From positions 15,438,001 to 15,502,000 of the forward strand of contig CM121342.1 of the NCBI GenBank assembly GCA_051530055.1: a DNA stretch of 64,000 bases. Direction: 5' to 3'. The notes under the pieces are model-generated. The model saw only the letters and a program-made list of their open reading frames with translations, did not search any database and was not told the DNA's origin. Shown piece by piece: positions 20,695-32,775 of the stretch; within the stretch, counting starts at the first letter, position 1, and each line of letters opens with the position of its first letter. This DNA is from Neoechinorhynchus agilis. Its lineage: Eukaryota > Acanthocephala. A program made the translations under genes and the position numbers.

Positions 20695-23600
20695 TTACTC
20701 AAGAACATTAAGTTCAGCCTTAAAAAGCTGAATCATGAGTCTCAAATACTCGTTTTCTTTTGCGATAGTTGCATTTTCATTCTGGATTATGGACATGGAG
20801 CAAATGAAATTCGCCTAAAATGCGTAGAGATTGTTTCATGTAAAAACAAAGCAAATTACCTTTTTATCACTATGATCGACTGATAAGCACTTTGCTCTTT
20901 TGATATCCATCGTAAGGTTATTAAACTTTACTAGCGCCGAATATTTCCTTTGTTGTAACGTGTTTAGTCTCGATTTTGCCTGATTGATTTTTGTCTATCA
21001 AACAAATGCTTCGAGTGGATAAGTTATGTCATTTGAAGGAATTTACCTGATACCGTTTTAGCAACTTTGAAAATGCCTCTTGGCGTCGTAATCTTGCATT
21101 TTCTATTTCCGACAAATCAAATGCGGCTTTTAATATATCCACATTAAGTTCCTGTCCTTTAACTCCTAAAAATCGCAGGATAGATTCATCCAATCGAACC
21201 TCCTCATCACTGATTGCTTTCTTTTGTAAAGACAATTCAATCTCCATATTATTATTCTGTTTGATCAATCGCCTATGCAAAAAACAACCGAAAATGCAAA
21301 CTAATTTTGTTGCCGGTACTTGAGCGATGCTTCTATCTTGGTACAAAGTTGTATCGAATCGGAATTGCGTTTACGTGTTTTGTCCAGCTGCATCTTTCTT
21401 GAACGGATTCGTGATCCGTCGAGATTGTAGCCTTTTCCTTTCGGAACAAATATACAAACTCCCGACGAACTCAGGCTTTGAAGCAGAAAGTCCTTTATAC
21501 AAATTTTTCCTGGAAACCTTATTAATTTTTTATTATTACCTTCGATCGGGTGTATTGTTCAGTTGATTCATATCTTTCACTTTCCAATTGTTCAAGATGC
21601 TTTTCGTATTCACGGATAGCTGCCGATACTTCATTTAATTGCTCCTCAAGTTTATTTTTCTCATCAGCTTAAGAGCGTCGGAAATATTCTTTATTTTTTG
21701 CAATTAATGAAATCGAAAAAATGTGATCCCGAAACTGATCCGGTAAGAAAAATTGAGACCATGTAGTACTCACGCATTTAAATTAAAATCAATAAAATGA
21801 AATCTGTCGAATTTTTGGTCGCGCTCATGGACCATTTGGTTTCAAACTTACAATGAATTTTCTTTTCATTTGAAGTCTTAGTGGCATGGAGCTCTTCAAC
21901 GTTTGCCCGGTTTTCTGTTGCTGCGCCAGTTTTATCAGCTTTATTCAAAAGATTCTTTTGGTCCTTCAAAATATTGGTCTTTGCTTCAATTTTGGCCATC
22001 AAATTAGCTGCGATTTGTTGCTTTCTTTGAATCTTTTGACAAGCAATGGCATTCATACGGTTCAAGCTTTTTAATACTACCTCACTCTGAATTTTCTCTA
22101 TTTTATTCTGTACATCTTTCAACGTAGTTTCAAATTTTTGACTATTTTCGACCAATTTCAATTCTAGTCTGATCAACTGGCGTGTTGCGTGGTATCTTTA
22201 TTCATGAGATTTATATATATGTGACCACAAACATACTTACAGTGCTCTTAACTTCAATAATCTGAGATATTTGTCAGAATTCATCATCAAACAATCGTGC
22301 TCGAAATCATGAATGCTTGGTCTATTTTTATAAGATGCAAACGATATTCAAAAAATAAGCTTACAGCACTTCTTTATCATTTGTTATCGTAATATCACCG
22401 GCCGATATCTTTTCAAGTTCAACGGGATCATAAGACTGTTTCCCTGTAAGACCATTATCAGTATGCGATTTTACAAAATCACTGGAAACTCTTCGATCAA
22501 ACAGTTCGTTTAGTTTCATTTCAAATTTTGTGCGAATTTTGACTCGACTTTGTGTAACTGGTTGATTTTCGTTTATTTCAGACAAAAGTGCTCGGATCCG
22601 TTCTGCTGCCTTAATAGTTGCACTTGTCTTTGACTGACTTTCCCTGCTGCTTATCGATTCAGCGTCGCCTGCAACTTCGATCAGCATAGATGGGCTAAAG
22701 AGACCCGTTCGCCTGAACTCTGTTGAGCCAGTCTTTCCACTGATTTGCATCGAAGGCGGATTTTCCAGTGAATTAACAATGTTACTCAGTCGGTTAGCAT
22801 TTTGGTTAAATGGCAGCAAATCTCCTAGATACACTACACTCTTTTCATTGAAATACGAAATGCATCCAGTTGATGAAGGTTCATCTTTAGGTAAAATATT
22901 AATTTGCGTGTGATTTTCATACTTCTTTTGTTCACAATCCGAAATTATCTCGCGGCATATCTGCCATGCCTAGATCATTTTCAGGTATAGTAGCTGAATA
23001 ATTTATTATTGTGTTTAATATTTCGAGAGAAATCTTCTCAAAAATTAAGGTCAACGTTTAAAGGTTGTTGCACAACCATCGATCGCATTTTGCGAATTTC
23101 ATAGTTCACCACAAACGGGCCGAAATTTTTTGTTTATTGTGTTTAGCACGGTTAATAAATATGACTTAACATTAGAATGCGTTTCGCTCATTTACAATAG
23201 TCAAGCTTCAGAGCTCGTGTGATAAAATTAAAAGTAAATAATTTTACTTAAATAAATGCCGCACTTAGGGATCGATGATCGACAAAACGAGGCAACAGAT
23301 CAATAACAATACATCAAAAAATATTAAAACTCGTACCTGATTGTGGATCCGATTCATTAGTTTTAGTAGCTCAGGAAGATCACGACTCCAACATGTTGGG
23401 CAAGTGTCTTGTATTACCTTCCCTTTTGTTGCAAGATAATGCTCTTGTTTAAACTCGCGTTTGTCCATTTCCTGTCATTTTCATATTAAACGCGCTCGCT
23501 ATTTTGATCAGTACCCGTGTTTTATTTTTTATTTCAGCCTTAAGCAGTCGAATAAAGTAGCATAGCTCCTTCTTGTACTGGGATTTTGTGCATTGTTTAA

Positions 23601-26600
23601 GAATGTTATTTATATGTTTCGCGTCTTTTACAATTTCGTTTTTATAGCAGGAACTCAAAGGGCAGTACGCAACTTCATCAGATCTATTAAAGAGTAATTT
23701 CGGCGATACCATAGATGTGGTGCAATGTACTTAGCAGTTGGAGCGGTTTGAATTAATTGTTCTACATCATCCTTGAACCATTTATAATCGCAGAAATCAA
23801 TCATCACGTTTTTTAGACTATTAGGCACTATGTTAGTATATTTGTACAAATACAGGTTTGCCTAACGTTTCAAAACAAGACTCAGTTGGCTGGTTAAGAG
23901 TACTTTCAATTGGTGTTAAAGCATTTTCAATTGAAAACGACAGGTCATTCTTTTGTTGAGCATCATCCTGAGCATTTAACAAATTGTCAAATACTGCTTG
24001 TTCTCTTTTCGCACAATCAAGGCTGATCCGCCATCGTTTTAGATCAACACGGGAGGTGGTAGGCCATTGCATAACCGTTGAATCCTTTGTCATTATTTTC
24101 ATCCAAACAATGGATTTGTCGGAATTTGTAATAAAGAGATTGTCTCTTTTAAATCTGACTCTTATTTCTGCTGAACTATTGACTACTTTCTGTTGGTAAA
24201 CCATTTGATGCTCATTATGAGCGGAAAATACATCAATTCGAACAAATCCACTTTTTAAGACTGTCAGATACTTATTTTTTCCGCTATTTAGCAATGGTAA
24301 TTGCGAACTCTATAATTGCGCTTACAGTCTTTTTGCCCATATTATTGGACTTGGTAACTTTGCTTCCGAAAAAACAATATGTTTGTTTTTATTTCGCTCC
24401 GGAGAATAATTTAATAATTTAACAAAATTTTTGTTGGCCTTAAAAAACAAATATAACTTTAAGTGAAAGCGAAAAATATAACGTAATAGATTGACTACAT
24501 AATTCTGCTATGAAAACAGCTATTTTCTCGATTTATGAAAAATTACTAAGTAAAGTGACCAAAGAATTGTAGCTAATTTGCTGAACCTTGCAAAATTGGT
24601 GGCACGCTAAGAAAAAAATATTACCACTAGAAAAGAGAAGTCATCGTTGTTTTCACGATCAAAAGTGAGAATATTGTAGGAACTGAATAAATTTCCTTCA
24701 CTCGCATCTAATTTCCCTGTTTCAAATTGAGGATCCGGTTCCTAAAAATAGCTAGTTCAAATTTTAGAAAAATCGGATAGAGACACATACCATTTGAAGA
24801 AGATGCATTTTCTTGATTGAATCATAAGAGTCGGTAAGGACAAAATTATCATCGGCAATTATTTCGTAAATACAACCTTGGAAATCAACTATTGAGCACT
24901 GATGGCGTTTCTACGTTTGTGCACTTAGGATACTTCTTAATAAAAAACAGAATAAATACATTATGCGTTTCAATACAAATAATTGGCAGGATGTTGGTGG
25001 GAAATGAAATAGATTTTGCGTGCAATAGCTTCTTGCCTGTCCAGAACAAATAGTGTACCTCATTTGAAGTCTAAAATCGGAGTTTTAATAGAAACCGGAC
25101 AATTTCTACCGGGTAACGTGCATTTACGAGAATTATAGATCCATTTTGCGCGGTTTGCATGCTTAAAATGGGACATGTAGGACGAACGGAAACTTCACAG
25201 GAACGTTTCAATATCAATCGAGTATTGTTTTTGCATGTGCATTTTGTATTACGGCAATTCTGTTTCGTTATAATCAACAAAAATAACCGTACGTACCCAT
25301 CAGTGAAGCCAGCAACGAAGCAAGGTCCCTTTATAGCCGTCTTAAGTAAACGGATGTCTCCAATTTTTTATAATCTACTGATGCTTACTATCTCATCACT
25401 GATGTCGACACAAGAAATCATTTTCAGTTGATCATCAACAAGTTGCACTCTTCTAGATTGCCTTGAGTTCAGTAAATGGAGAAATATTGTCCCTTTTGAG
25501 CGCAAAACAGCATTTAAATTAAGTTTACAAAACTTCATACCTTCACAATCAATCGACATTAAAGAATAGTACTTCCAAATAAATAGCAAATGCACAATTT
25601 CGTTTTCATGGTACTCCACCAACGTATTGATTTTCTGTAACACGGGTTTCCCGTTTGCACCTTCGCGTACCCTTAGAATCGACATTCGTCCCCTTTCCTA
25701 AACAGCATTTATCTTATTGAATTACGGAAATGCAAAAAATGGATCGCAGTGTTAAAACTCATTCGACTGAATTAGTTTCTCATACAATTAGCCCGAATCC
25801 TACTGATAGCAACTGACCACTGCCATCGCATTAAGATTTGTAAAGTTCGGCTCTTATTGTAAAAGCGAGAGGTGGTTATCATGGTAAAAGATATGACATG
25901 TATTTATTCCTGATACTCTCAACGAAAGGTATTTGACACTTATCACGACACATTGAATCGGCTGCTAAACACTACAGTTCTTATTAAGGCAAAATTGCGC
26001 TTTTTAGCCGGGGTGTCTTAATTGAACTAATCAACACTTGGCAAGTATTATGGAAGTTAATCTTTATTGTATCGTGTTCTTTTAAATGAACCTGTCGAGA
26101 AGTGCCAAAAGCCATAAATTCGTCGAAATCTCAACGTCAAAAGGCACTTATAATTGCTTCCCCAAAATAACTTCCTTAAAAATCGCCGATGAAGCAAAGC
26201 GATTTTCATAAATATTCGAAACTTTTCATTCATCGTGCAATGTTGTTTAACATGTGAAAGTATTAAGATCTACCATTCTTCTAAAATTTTGAAAAGGGGA
26301 AATAGATAAGCGTTACTATCATCGGCTTAACTAAAATACTGAATGCTAGAACGTAGAGATAATGGAAGCAGCAATATGCAATGACTTTGATCACTGTGTA
26401 AAACGTTATATGCTTATCAATGCCAGTTTGCAGTTTCAATATTCCGCAACTCTGGCTATAAGATCGCTTATTTACCCTTATTGCAAACTCATTGGCGCCG
26501 AATACGGATCCACTGATAATTTGATTGCAGGAAACGATTCCTTCATTGATTAAGACAACTGTTTCTAGATCGCACTTCCATATCTATTGATGCATAAGTA

Positions 26601-29600
26601 GGAGATTAAGGGAAAGATCCAGAAACTATAAACCTTGAAATCCCCAAGTGTTGAAATCGCTATTACAGTATTATCATCTTCAATTTGGCAATGAACAATT
26701 TGTCCAGAAAATACAGCGTCAATTTTAAAGCATTTGTCTTGAGACTCGTAAAGTAATATTTCATTCGATTTTGAAACTATCGCAACCTTTAATAGATGAA
26801 ACGGAATGAAAAATAGTAATAAATCAAAAGCTGGAGCACGAGTTTAGCCGAGAATTTCTCTGATTGCAAAGAGTGTTGATAATTTTTGAACTGTTTCGAA
26901 CACCTTTAGACCCCAGGGAATCGTCTTTTGAAAGTCTTCGAGGCGAGAAGTGCCAACAACCTCCCACTCTGCTGCCATTTTACATCCCGATAGCATTCTT
27001 TACGGAGCATCAGTGTACAACAACACATCATGTCGAGATGCATCGGGTTTTCTGATTCCACTCCGTTGGAAACGTGCCAACAGCTTCTTTAAGACAAGCA
27101 CACTACGCTCATCCAAACTGCGACATGCTGACTAGCATATTATTGGGGATGGAGCAGCGCCTTCTCCACCCGTCTCTGAAACAGCTTTCCGTTAAGGGAA
27201 TGTCGAGAACTCACGCAAGTTCAGGAGAATCCTCGTTACCACATTAGCTTATGCGATCTCCTGGAAACATGTTCTGTAGCACACATCCCTCATTTTCAGG
27301 ATTCTTTGCTTAACACATATGTGAGTCTTTTTTACGAGCTCCCAGTGTAAGAAAAAGATCGATTGACACATATACACCAAAGTAGCAGAAACCCAAAACG
27401 CGTGGGCTTTCAATACAAAACGTTCTCGTGATTTTCGAATATTATATTTTTGAAAAGGTAACTGTGCATAACACAAAAATAAGTTGTCAATGGCTGCTAT
27501 ATCAAAATCGCCCTTTACTACGCTGCTCGTATTTACACTATTGAACCTTGTGGAACTATTGTATGGCCTATCAACAACAGCAACCACGACTACTTCCGAA
27601 AAAAGCCCGGTTTCCTGGTGCTTCTTCTACAATATAGACGGTTGTACATGTGACGATGGGAATGATGGAATTTCGTTAAAGTGCCGGAATTTGCAATGGG
27701 ACACCATTCCAGATCTGATAGAAGAATGGGTCTCAATCGTTACCATAGAAAGTGCATTAGGGTTCCCGTCAGAATATTGAGATCCACTCAAGTAGAAAAC
27801 TCGAATTGGGTCACTCTTAACTTTAGTAAAAATCGACTTCAGGAAATTCCCAAGTATCAGTTTGTGCGGATCTTTGTTCGGCATGTCGATCTTTCTCACA
27901 ATCGCATTGTACATATTCACGAAAAGGCATTTGCAATGTCTGATTATGTAGAGACTCTTCGTCTCAATGATAACAAGCTCAAGTCACTGTCCGATCATGC
28001 ATTTTCTTTACTTCCGAAACTACAATATCTAGACCTATCAGGGAACCCATTAGAAGCAGTCGATTTTGATGCCATTCTTCCTTTAACGAATAATTTAAAA
28101 ATCTTAAGGATTTCTCGGATCCCAGCACAGTCGTCCTTCTTTAACGAACTGAAACTTTCGTCGTCTTCTGGCGTTCAAGAACTCGAGATGAAGGAAAATG
28201 GATTCACCTCACTGCAGACTACTGTCTTGAAACAATTGCCGCACCTTAAAATAGTTGATTTAAGCGGAAATGCAATTGAAAGTATTTCCGATGATACATT
28301 TGAACACAATCCTAATCTGACCAGTATTTACCTTGCAAATAATTCGTTAAAGAGTGTTCCACAGTTCGTTTCAAAATCAGTTAAATTGTTGGATTTATCT
28401 GGGAATAAAATTAATGCGGTGGAGATGTTCGCGTTCGCGGAAGTACCGTCTCTTCAGAAGGTGCTTTTACAGGGGAACAATATATCATCAGTGGACCACG
28501 ATGCATTTTGTGGAAGCAATTTGTCCGTTGTAAACCTTACATACAACAAACTGAAGTTTTTCCCAAGTTGCGCTCTAAACACTACTTCAAGTGATCACCC
28601 GCTGTTGCTCTTGGAGTACAACCCAATCGTCTGCAATTGTAGCGTATCTTTATTGGATCAATCTCCTTCGTGGTCTGTAGTAGTGACAGTGTGTAAGGAC
28701 GAAATGGCAAACACCACAATGAAAGTTCAGGATTATCTTGCCAACTTTAAATGTGAGCATCAAGAGTGCCCGAAACATTGCGACGAGCAGAGAAGGAAAC
28801 CTAAGAGTATACTTAAAGCCAGTTGGAAAGTCTCCCCTGTGCACGGCTCAGAAAATGCAGCCGGCACTTTGCATCTAAGTCAGTTAGTTATTACCATCAT
28901 GGCAATATTTGTGTGATGCTCAACACACACCAGAAATCGATTAATGAATGATCTCACTACCTACCGAAAATTCTGATGTATGAGTAAATCAATTCTTGAT
29001 TAGAGCAACATATTTACAACGCCAATATTCAACCTTCAGAAAAACCATAATAAATTTTTAATCAAAAAGCGTAATGCTTCAAAAAACGAAGGTCGTGTTA
29101 TTCACTATAATTAAAGATTAGATAAAAATTGTGGTGTCGGATTTTTTTAAGCGCTATTTGGAGACGAAACTATCTAGGTTCCTCTTAAATGTTAGAAGCT
29201 TATTTAACATTATTAGAGAAGGAATACTAAACCATCAGCGATCATCTCTATTTTTCTACATTTGCACTTAAAATTGCTAACTGTTTGTAGAGAAAACCTC
29301 ATTGAACAACTCTATACATTTTGTTATAAAATACCTCAAGTGTGCTCATGCTCCATAATGCCGGTTAAATAATTCGGTACTTTTTTATTATATCGACCAC
29401 ACCTAATTTTCTTATAAATTACGCGCTTACCTAAGTGCCGCCTACTTGTGATGGTCGATATAATACCTAAGTATCAATAATTCAAAATAGAATGACACTT
29501 ACTCGAGAGTTGAAGATTCTAGACACAAAGAAAATATCTTTAGCCTCGACATCTCTGAGATTTACTGGTTCATCAACGAATATGAAACCGTTTTCGCGCT

Positions 29601-30250
29601 CCACGAGCTCCCAAATTCTTAACACCGATAATATTGATAAATATTGCAAGATAAAAAATCGAGCGCAAATACCTGCATGAGAAGTCTTCAAATGTTATGT
29701 AGGTTAACAAATTTGTGTTCATTATTCTACCAAATTTTATATACGGCACTTCAAATCGAATCAAAGACTGTGCTTCATCTACATTCCACACACTGACTAC
29801 ACTTTCAGTGGATTCTGATATTGCAACTAGCAATCGCGAATCATAACTTTAGAAACATAAAGTGAGAATCGCACGTGAAGATTCAATTTTCAGTACCTAA
29901 ATTCCAATTGATTTATCCGACCATATTGTGCATTTAGAGTAATTTTATACATGACTTGCGTGATATTACCTGACTCGAATGCCAGTACAGTCGATCGATA
30001 GGTAAATTGGGACAGAGCAATCATGTCGCGTTGATCGCTAACCTAAAATCCCTTTGAAAAGTTACAAAACTCGTACCGTATTTTTAACTGACCGTAAAGC
30101 AGTTGATTATCTGCAGATTTGGCATCATTTTCACCTTTAAGATTTCAAGGTTTTTGTTTGTTTCAATAATATAGAGACCGTACGGAAAAAGATATTTTTC
30201 ATCGTCTATCTTCCATAAATTGGAGAAGGCAAAAATTGACGTGTTTTGCA
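20695..30250 (-). CDS. CFAP43: CFAP43-like cilia protein (WD40 propellers + coiled coil), many exons
   Basis: CFAP43 works with CFAP44 in the tether of inner dynein arms on motile axonemes. N-terminal exons (about 30093-30250, 29897-30042, 29673-29846, 29503-29617), spliced over introns of 50, 50 and 55 nt, encode a WD40 run matching human CFAP43 in order: DEKYLFPYGLYII (human KTVVYPCGNYII), RLLVAISESTESVVSVWN, and CRIWELVER (human VSVWTIER). Further propeller exons lie near 26640-26786, 25370-25685 and 25080-25340 (AIKGPCFVAGFTDG). Coiled-coil exons follow at about 23.8-24.3, 23.3-23.8, 22.36-22.83 (KFEMKLNELFDRRV, like human KFDEQLKRLFERKV), 21.8-22.2 and 21.03-21.25 (RLDESILRFLG...VDILKAAFD). 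The last exon ends LMIQLFKAELNVLE with TAA at 20695. The start codon was not resolved: a stop lies six bases before the first recognisable codon. One intron contains the LRR gene. The alternative is two adjacent WD40 genes split at 27-29 kb. Confidence 0.7.
26870..27240. other. GC-richer block, origin unclear
   Basis: This block is visibly richer in G/C than the surrounding CFAP43 intron. A minus-strand frame reads HDVLLYTDAP, faintly like the first motif of retroelement RNase H domains, but neighbouring motifs are missing. It is probably an old insertion. I do not assign a family. Confidence 0.25.
27490..28916 (+). CDS. GPI-anchored-type leucine-rich-repeat surface protein (chaoptin-like)
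   Basis: Exon 1 (27490-27751) and exon 2 (27793-28916) join over a 41-nt intron (GTGCAT...CTCAAG) to give exactly 461 codons plus stop. Without splicing the frame breaks there. The product has a signal peptide (FTTLLVFTLLNLVELLYGLS), an N-terminal Cys cap (CFFYNIDGCTCDD...LKC), and about ten LRRs of the L-x-L-x-x-N-x-L type (VTLNFSKNRLQEIP, VETLRLNDNKLKSL, KLLDLSGNKINAV). A C-terminal Cys cap follows (NPIVCNCSVSLL...C...C), then a hydrophobic tail (LHLSQLVITIMAIFV) after a small-residue patch, consistent with GPI attachment. It probably mediates cell-surface adhesion or recognition. It lies antisense inside a CFAP43 intron of about 2.7 kb, with no visible damage. Confidence 0.85.
29386..29465. 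repeat. perfect 14-bp inverted repeat, 52-bp spacer
   Basis: TATTATATCGACCA at 29386-29399 is matched exactly in inverse by TGGTCGATATAATA at 29452-29465; pairing extends inward (CAC/GTG) with one bulge. It lies in the CFAP43 intron next to the donor of the last upstream WD40 exon. It could be a tiny foldback element or an intronic stem that brings splice sites together. Confidence 0.6.
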
Positions 30251-30953
30251 GTTAAGGAAAACATTGTGATCTGAATTAATTTTTCCTATGAATATTTGTA
30301 ACACGTGGAGAATGTATCGATATAAAGTTCGACTTAAAAGAGAAAATAGCTAAATTTAGCAGAAATTCTCGCAAAACTGGGTTTCTAAATTCTATAGTGG
30401 AAACCCGAAATTTTAAGTAAACCTGGTTAATTACTTAAATTTACGTATCAGATTATGACTCCAAATGCTAATATTTCACTGAGATTATAATCAGTATATC
30501 TGAACGCATTTGTCATGCGGAAATCGTCGATAAGGAAGTTGTTCCTTCAACAATTGGGTATTAAGAGGTTAATAAAAAAATAGATTCGAAGATCGAGAAG
30601 TGTACAATTCATGGCATTAAAAAATTAGATCGTTGAGGTATCGAAAGCTTTTCAAATGGCACTTTAAAATAATTAAGATACGAAAATAGATTATATAGCT
30701 TTTCTATTCAAAGAACATTTAAATGAAGAGTCAACCTGGACGATTATCGTTCGCTGTTACCAGCATCCACGCGTGTTTAATTTTTACCCAATTCTCGGTA
30801 AACTAGAGCGTGTAAAAGGATATCTTATTTGAATTTGTTTAAAGAAGCTTGTACTCGACATTGCGGGTTCGACATCTGTCTCGAAAATCACGGAATTACT
30901 TGGATTATAAATAATTGATTTTTGTCGGCTTTGGACTTCGTCATCAAGGAATA

Positions 30954-31205
30954 CTAAAGATGCATATATTTTTTAGGTTCGAAAGTTCGACCACACGAAC
31001 TTGTCAAATGACGGAAATTGGGATCAAAATCATCAGTAAGGTCATCGCTCAGCTCCAACTCCATAGAACTTCTTCTAGCCGACAGCCGAGGAACTTCATT
31101 CATCTCTTCAACTACAACCAAAACTCGATTATTTAATTGAATTGCGTCTCTATAGCAACGTTTATCGTCCAATACAGCGCCTATATTATTGGTAAGAAAT
31201 TTCAT
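30954..31205 (-). CDS. small acidic protein, 83 residues, unknown
   Basis: A single open frame from ATG at 31205 to TAG. The peptide has protein-like composition, with a hydrophobic/charged first half (NNRVLVVVEEMNE) and a Ser/Glu/Asp-rich second half (SMELELSDDLTDDFDPN). There is no signal peptide, membrane helix or known motif. It is divergent from the small membrane protein at 31377, with a shared upstream region of about 170 bp. It could instead be an exon of a larger gene. Confidence 0.45.
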   Translation of the reverse strand: MKFLTNNIGAVLDDKRCYRDAIQLNNRVLVVVEEMNEVPRLSARRSSMELELSDDLTDDFDPNFRHLTSSCGRTFEPKKYMHL

Positions 31206-31376
31206 TATATGGCCAAACGAGCATGAGTAAGTGAATTAAGTACGTAACATAAAAATTAAAATTTTCCCTGTTAGAATAATCCAATAAAACGCACACTTCC
31301 CTCCATAAATCACAGACATATGTGTATTTGTCTTCTACTAACTTTCTCCAAAATCATCTTCGTTTGAAAAACTCTA

Positions 31377-31604
31377 ATGAACAATTTCTCTTTCGATATA
31401 GAAGTAGCATTAAGCCTCAAAGATGAGCAAACTGGACCAAGCAAGACTGTTATAACCTTTGCTTGTTTGATTGTTACTTTATTAGTCGTGCTTGCGTTGA
31501 GCGTTATGCTGTGTTGCAAAAACCGAATGCGAGAACGAATGCTTAACCGCGCTTCATCGACTGATTCATACTATAGTCGATCGTCTTCATCGTCGAGTGA
31601 TTAA
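31377..31604 (+). CDS. small single-pass membrane protein, 75 residues
   Basis: Open frame from ATG to TAA. A short polar N-terminus (MNNFSFDIEVALSLKDEQTG) lacks a cleavable signal. One membrane helix follows (VITFACLIVTLLVVLALSVM), then a Cys pair and basic stop-transfer (LCCKNRMRERMLNR), then a serine cluster (SYYSRSSSSSSD) that could be phosphorylated. This is either a complete type III microprotein or the last exon of a larger type I receptor. Family unknown. Confidence 0.5.
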   Translation: MNNFSFDIEVALSLKDEQTGPSKTVITFACLIVTLLVVLALSVMLCCKNRMRERMLNRASSTDSYYSRSSSSSSD

Positions 31605-31886
31605 AAAAATCAATCGATGTCACATAAATCGCTCCTGTCAATAAATATAAATGTATTTTCTCAAAGGCAGTGATTGATATAAGAGAACTAATGGTTAGAG
31701 CAGAACTTATATATTTAAAATGGTTTAACCTGTCGAAACTATATCAAAAATTATGGATGTCACAAAAATAAGGAGCTATCAGAAGTTTCACTCATATTTG
31801 CACCACATCTGGCCTGTTCGATTATATAAGTTTGAAAATCTAAGACAATCGGGCGTTAGTATCGTAAATTTGACGTATGTCTTGTA

Positions 31887-32120
31887 ATGATCAATTTACT
31901 TCAGTGTCAATTACGCCTTTCTAAAAGTTTATGTAATTTATTGGCTAAGCGGTATTTTCGAAACCACTTTAATTCGTCTACATTACAATTCATATTGTTC
32001 ACACACAATGGGTTGATTGAATCGATCGCCCCATATACCCGCCGCTATACCAGGAAAAAATATAAAAAGACGAGGTCAACAGATAACAAAGTCGAGATTT
32101 GGGCACATTTAGTCCTATAA
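31887..32120 (+). CDS. candidate small basic protein, 77 residues
   Basis: Open frame from ATG to TAG. The first 40 residues lack acidic residues and are rich in Leu, Ser, Arg and Lys (LRLSKSLCNLLAKRYFRNHF), like a mitochondrial presequence. The rest is basic (RRYTRKKYKKTRS). No family is recognised; a mitochondrial ribosomal-type protein is one guess. It may be chance. Confidence 0.25.
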   Translation: MINLLQCQLRLSKSLCNLLAKRYFRNHFNSSTLQFILFTHNGLIESIAPYTRRYTRKKYKKTRSTDNKVEIWAHLVL

Positions 32121-32401
32121 TTGAGCAAAACTTTCGGTATGAGTCTTAATGTGCCGTTTAACGCGCTAAATTTTTTAATAAACTTTGGTCTGTACTAATG
32201 GTCGAATTTCCACTCATTAGAAATGAATCCAGGAATTAATCAAACACTTAATAGCAAACTCAAGTCGAGTATGAGTCAATTATGGAAAATTATATTAAGT
32301 TATGTAGGCATTTGCAATTTAAACGATTGGAAATAAAAATATATTAGCAGTAATGAGAAATGATGAAATCGAAAAATCGAATTCTATTTACCGCTTCGGA
32401 G

Positions 32402-32645
32402 TTGCTTTTACAAACGAGGTTTAGAAAAACTAATTCGTGTGCTCCGCCAAACAAATTGTGTATTAAATTCTTTTAAAGTTCCGTCGCAATATTTAGAAAA
32501 TAATTTATTTTTAAAAACGACAACAACTACAGGCGAAGATGGTAATGAGATATACAAAGAACTTTATAGTTCTTTGAAAGATAGTGTTAATTTCAACCAC
32601 AGGATCTACAAAAAAATTTCTAAACGTCTATTTTGTATGCTATAG
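32402..32645 (+). CDS. candidate terminal exon, unknown gene
   Basis: The frame is open after an acceptor-like CGCTTCGGAG and reads GLEKLIRVLRQTNCVLNSFK, then YLENNLFLKTTTTTGED, ending in a TAG. The composition is protein-like, but no domain and no definite upstream exon were found. It is convergent with KCTD at 32776. Confidence 0.25.
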
Positions 32646-32775
32646 TTATCGCTTTAAAAGAAGCAAGGCCCATGATTCTAAGCTATAGATTTACTCTTGC
32701 TTTCGTCGAAAGCAACAAAGAAAAACGCAGATCACAGTTCAAACCATAAAATTGCGAGAGCTCACTCCTCGAACA

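Noticed and set aside
26870-27240. Retroelement RNase H domain (LLYTDAP)
   Set aside because: Only one weak motif; no neighbouring motif or frame supports it.
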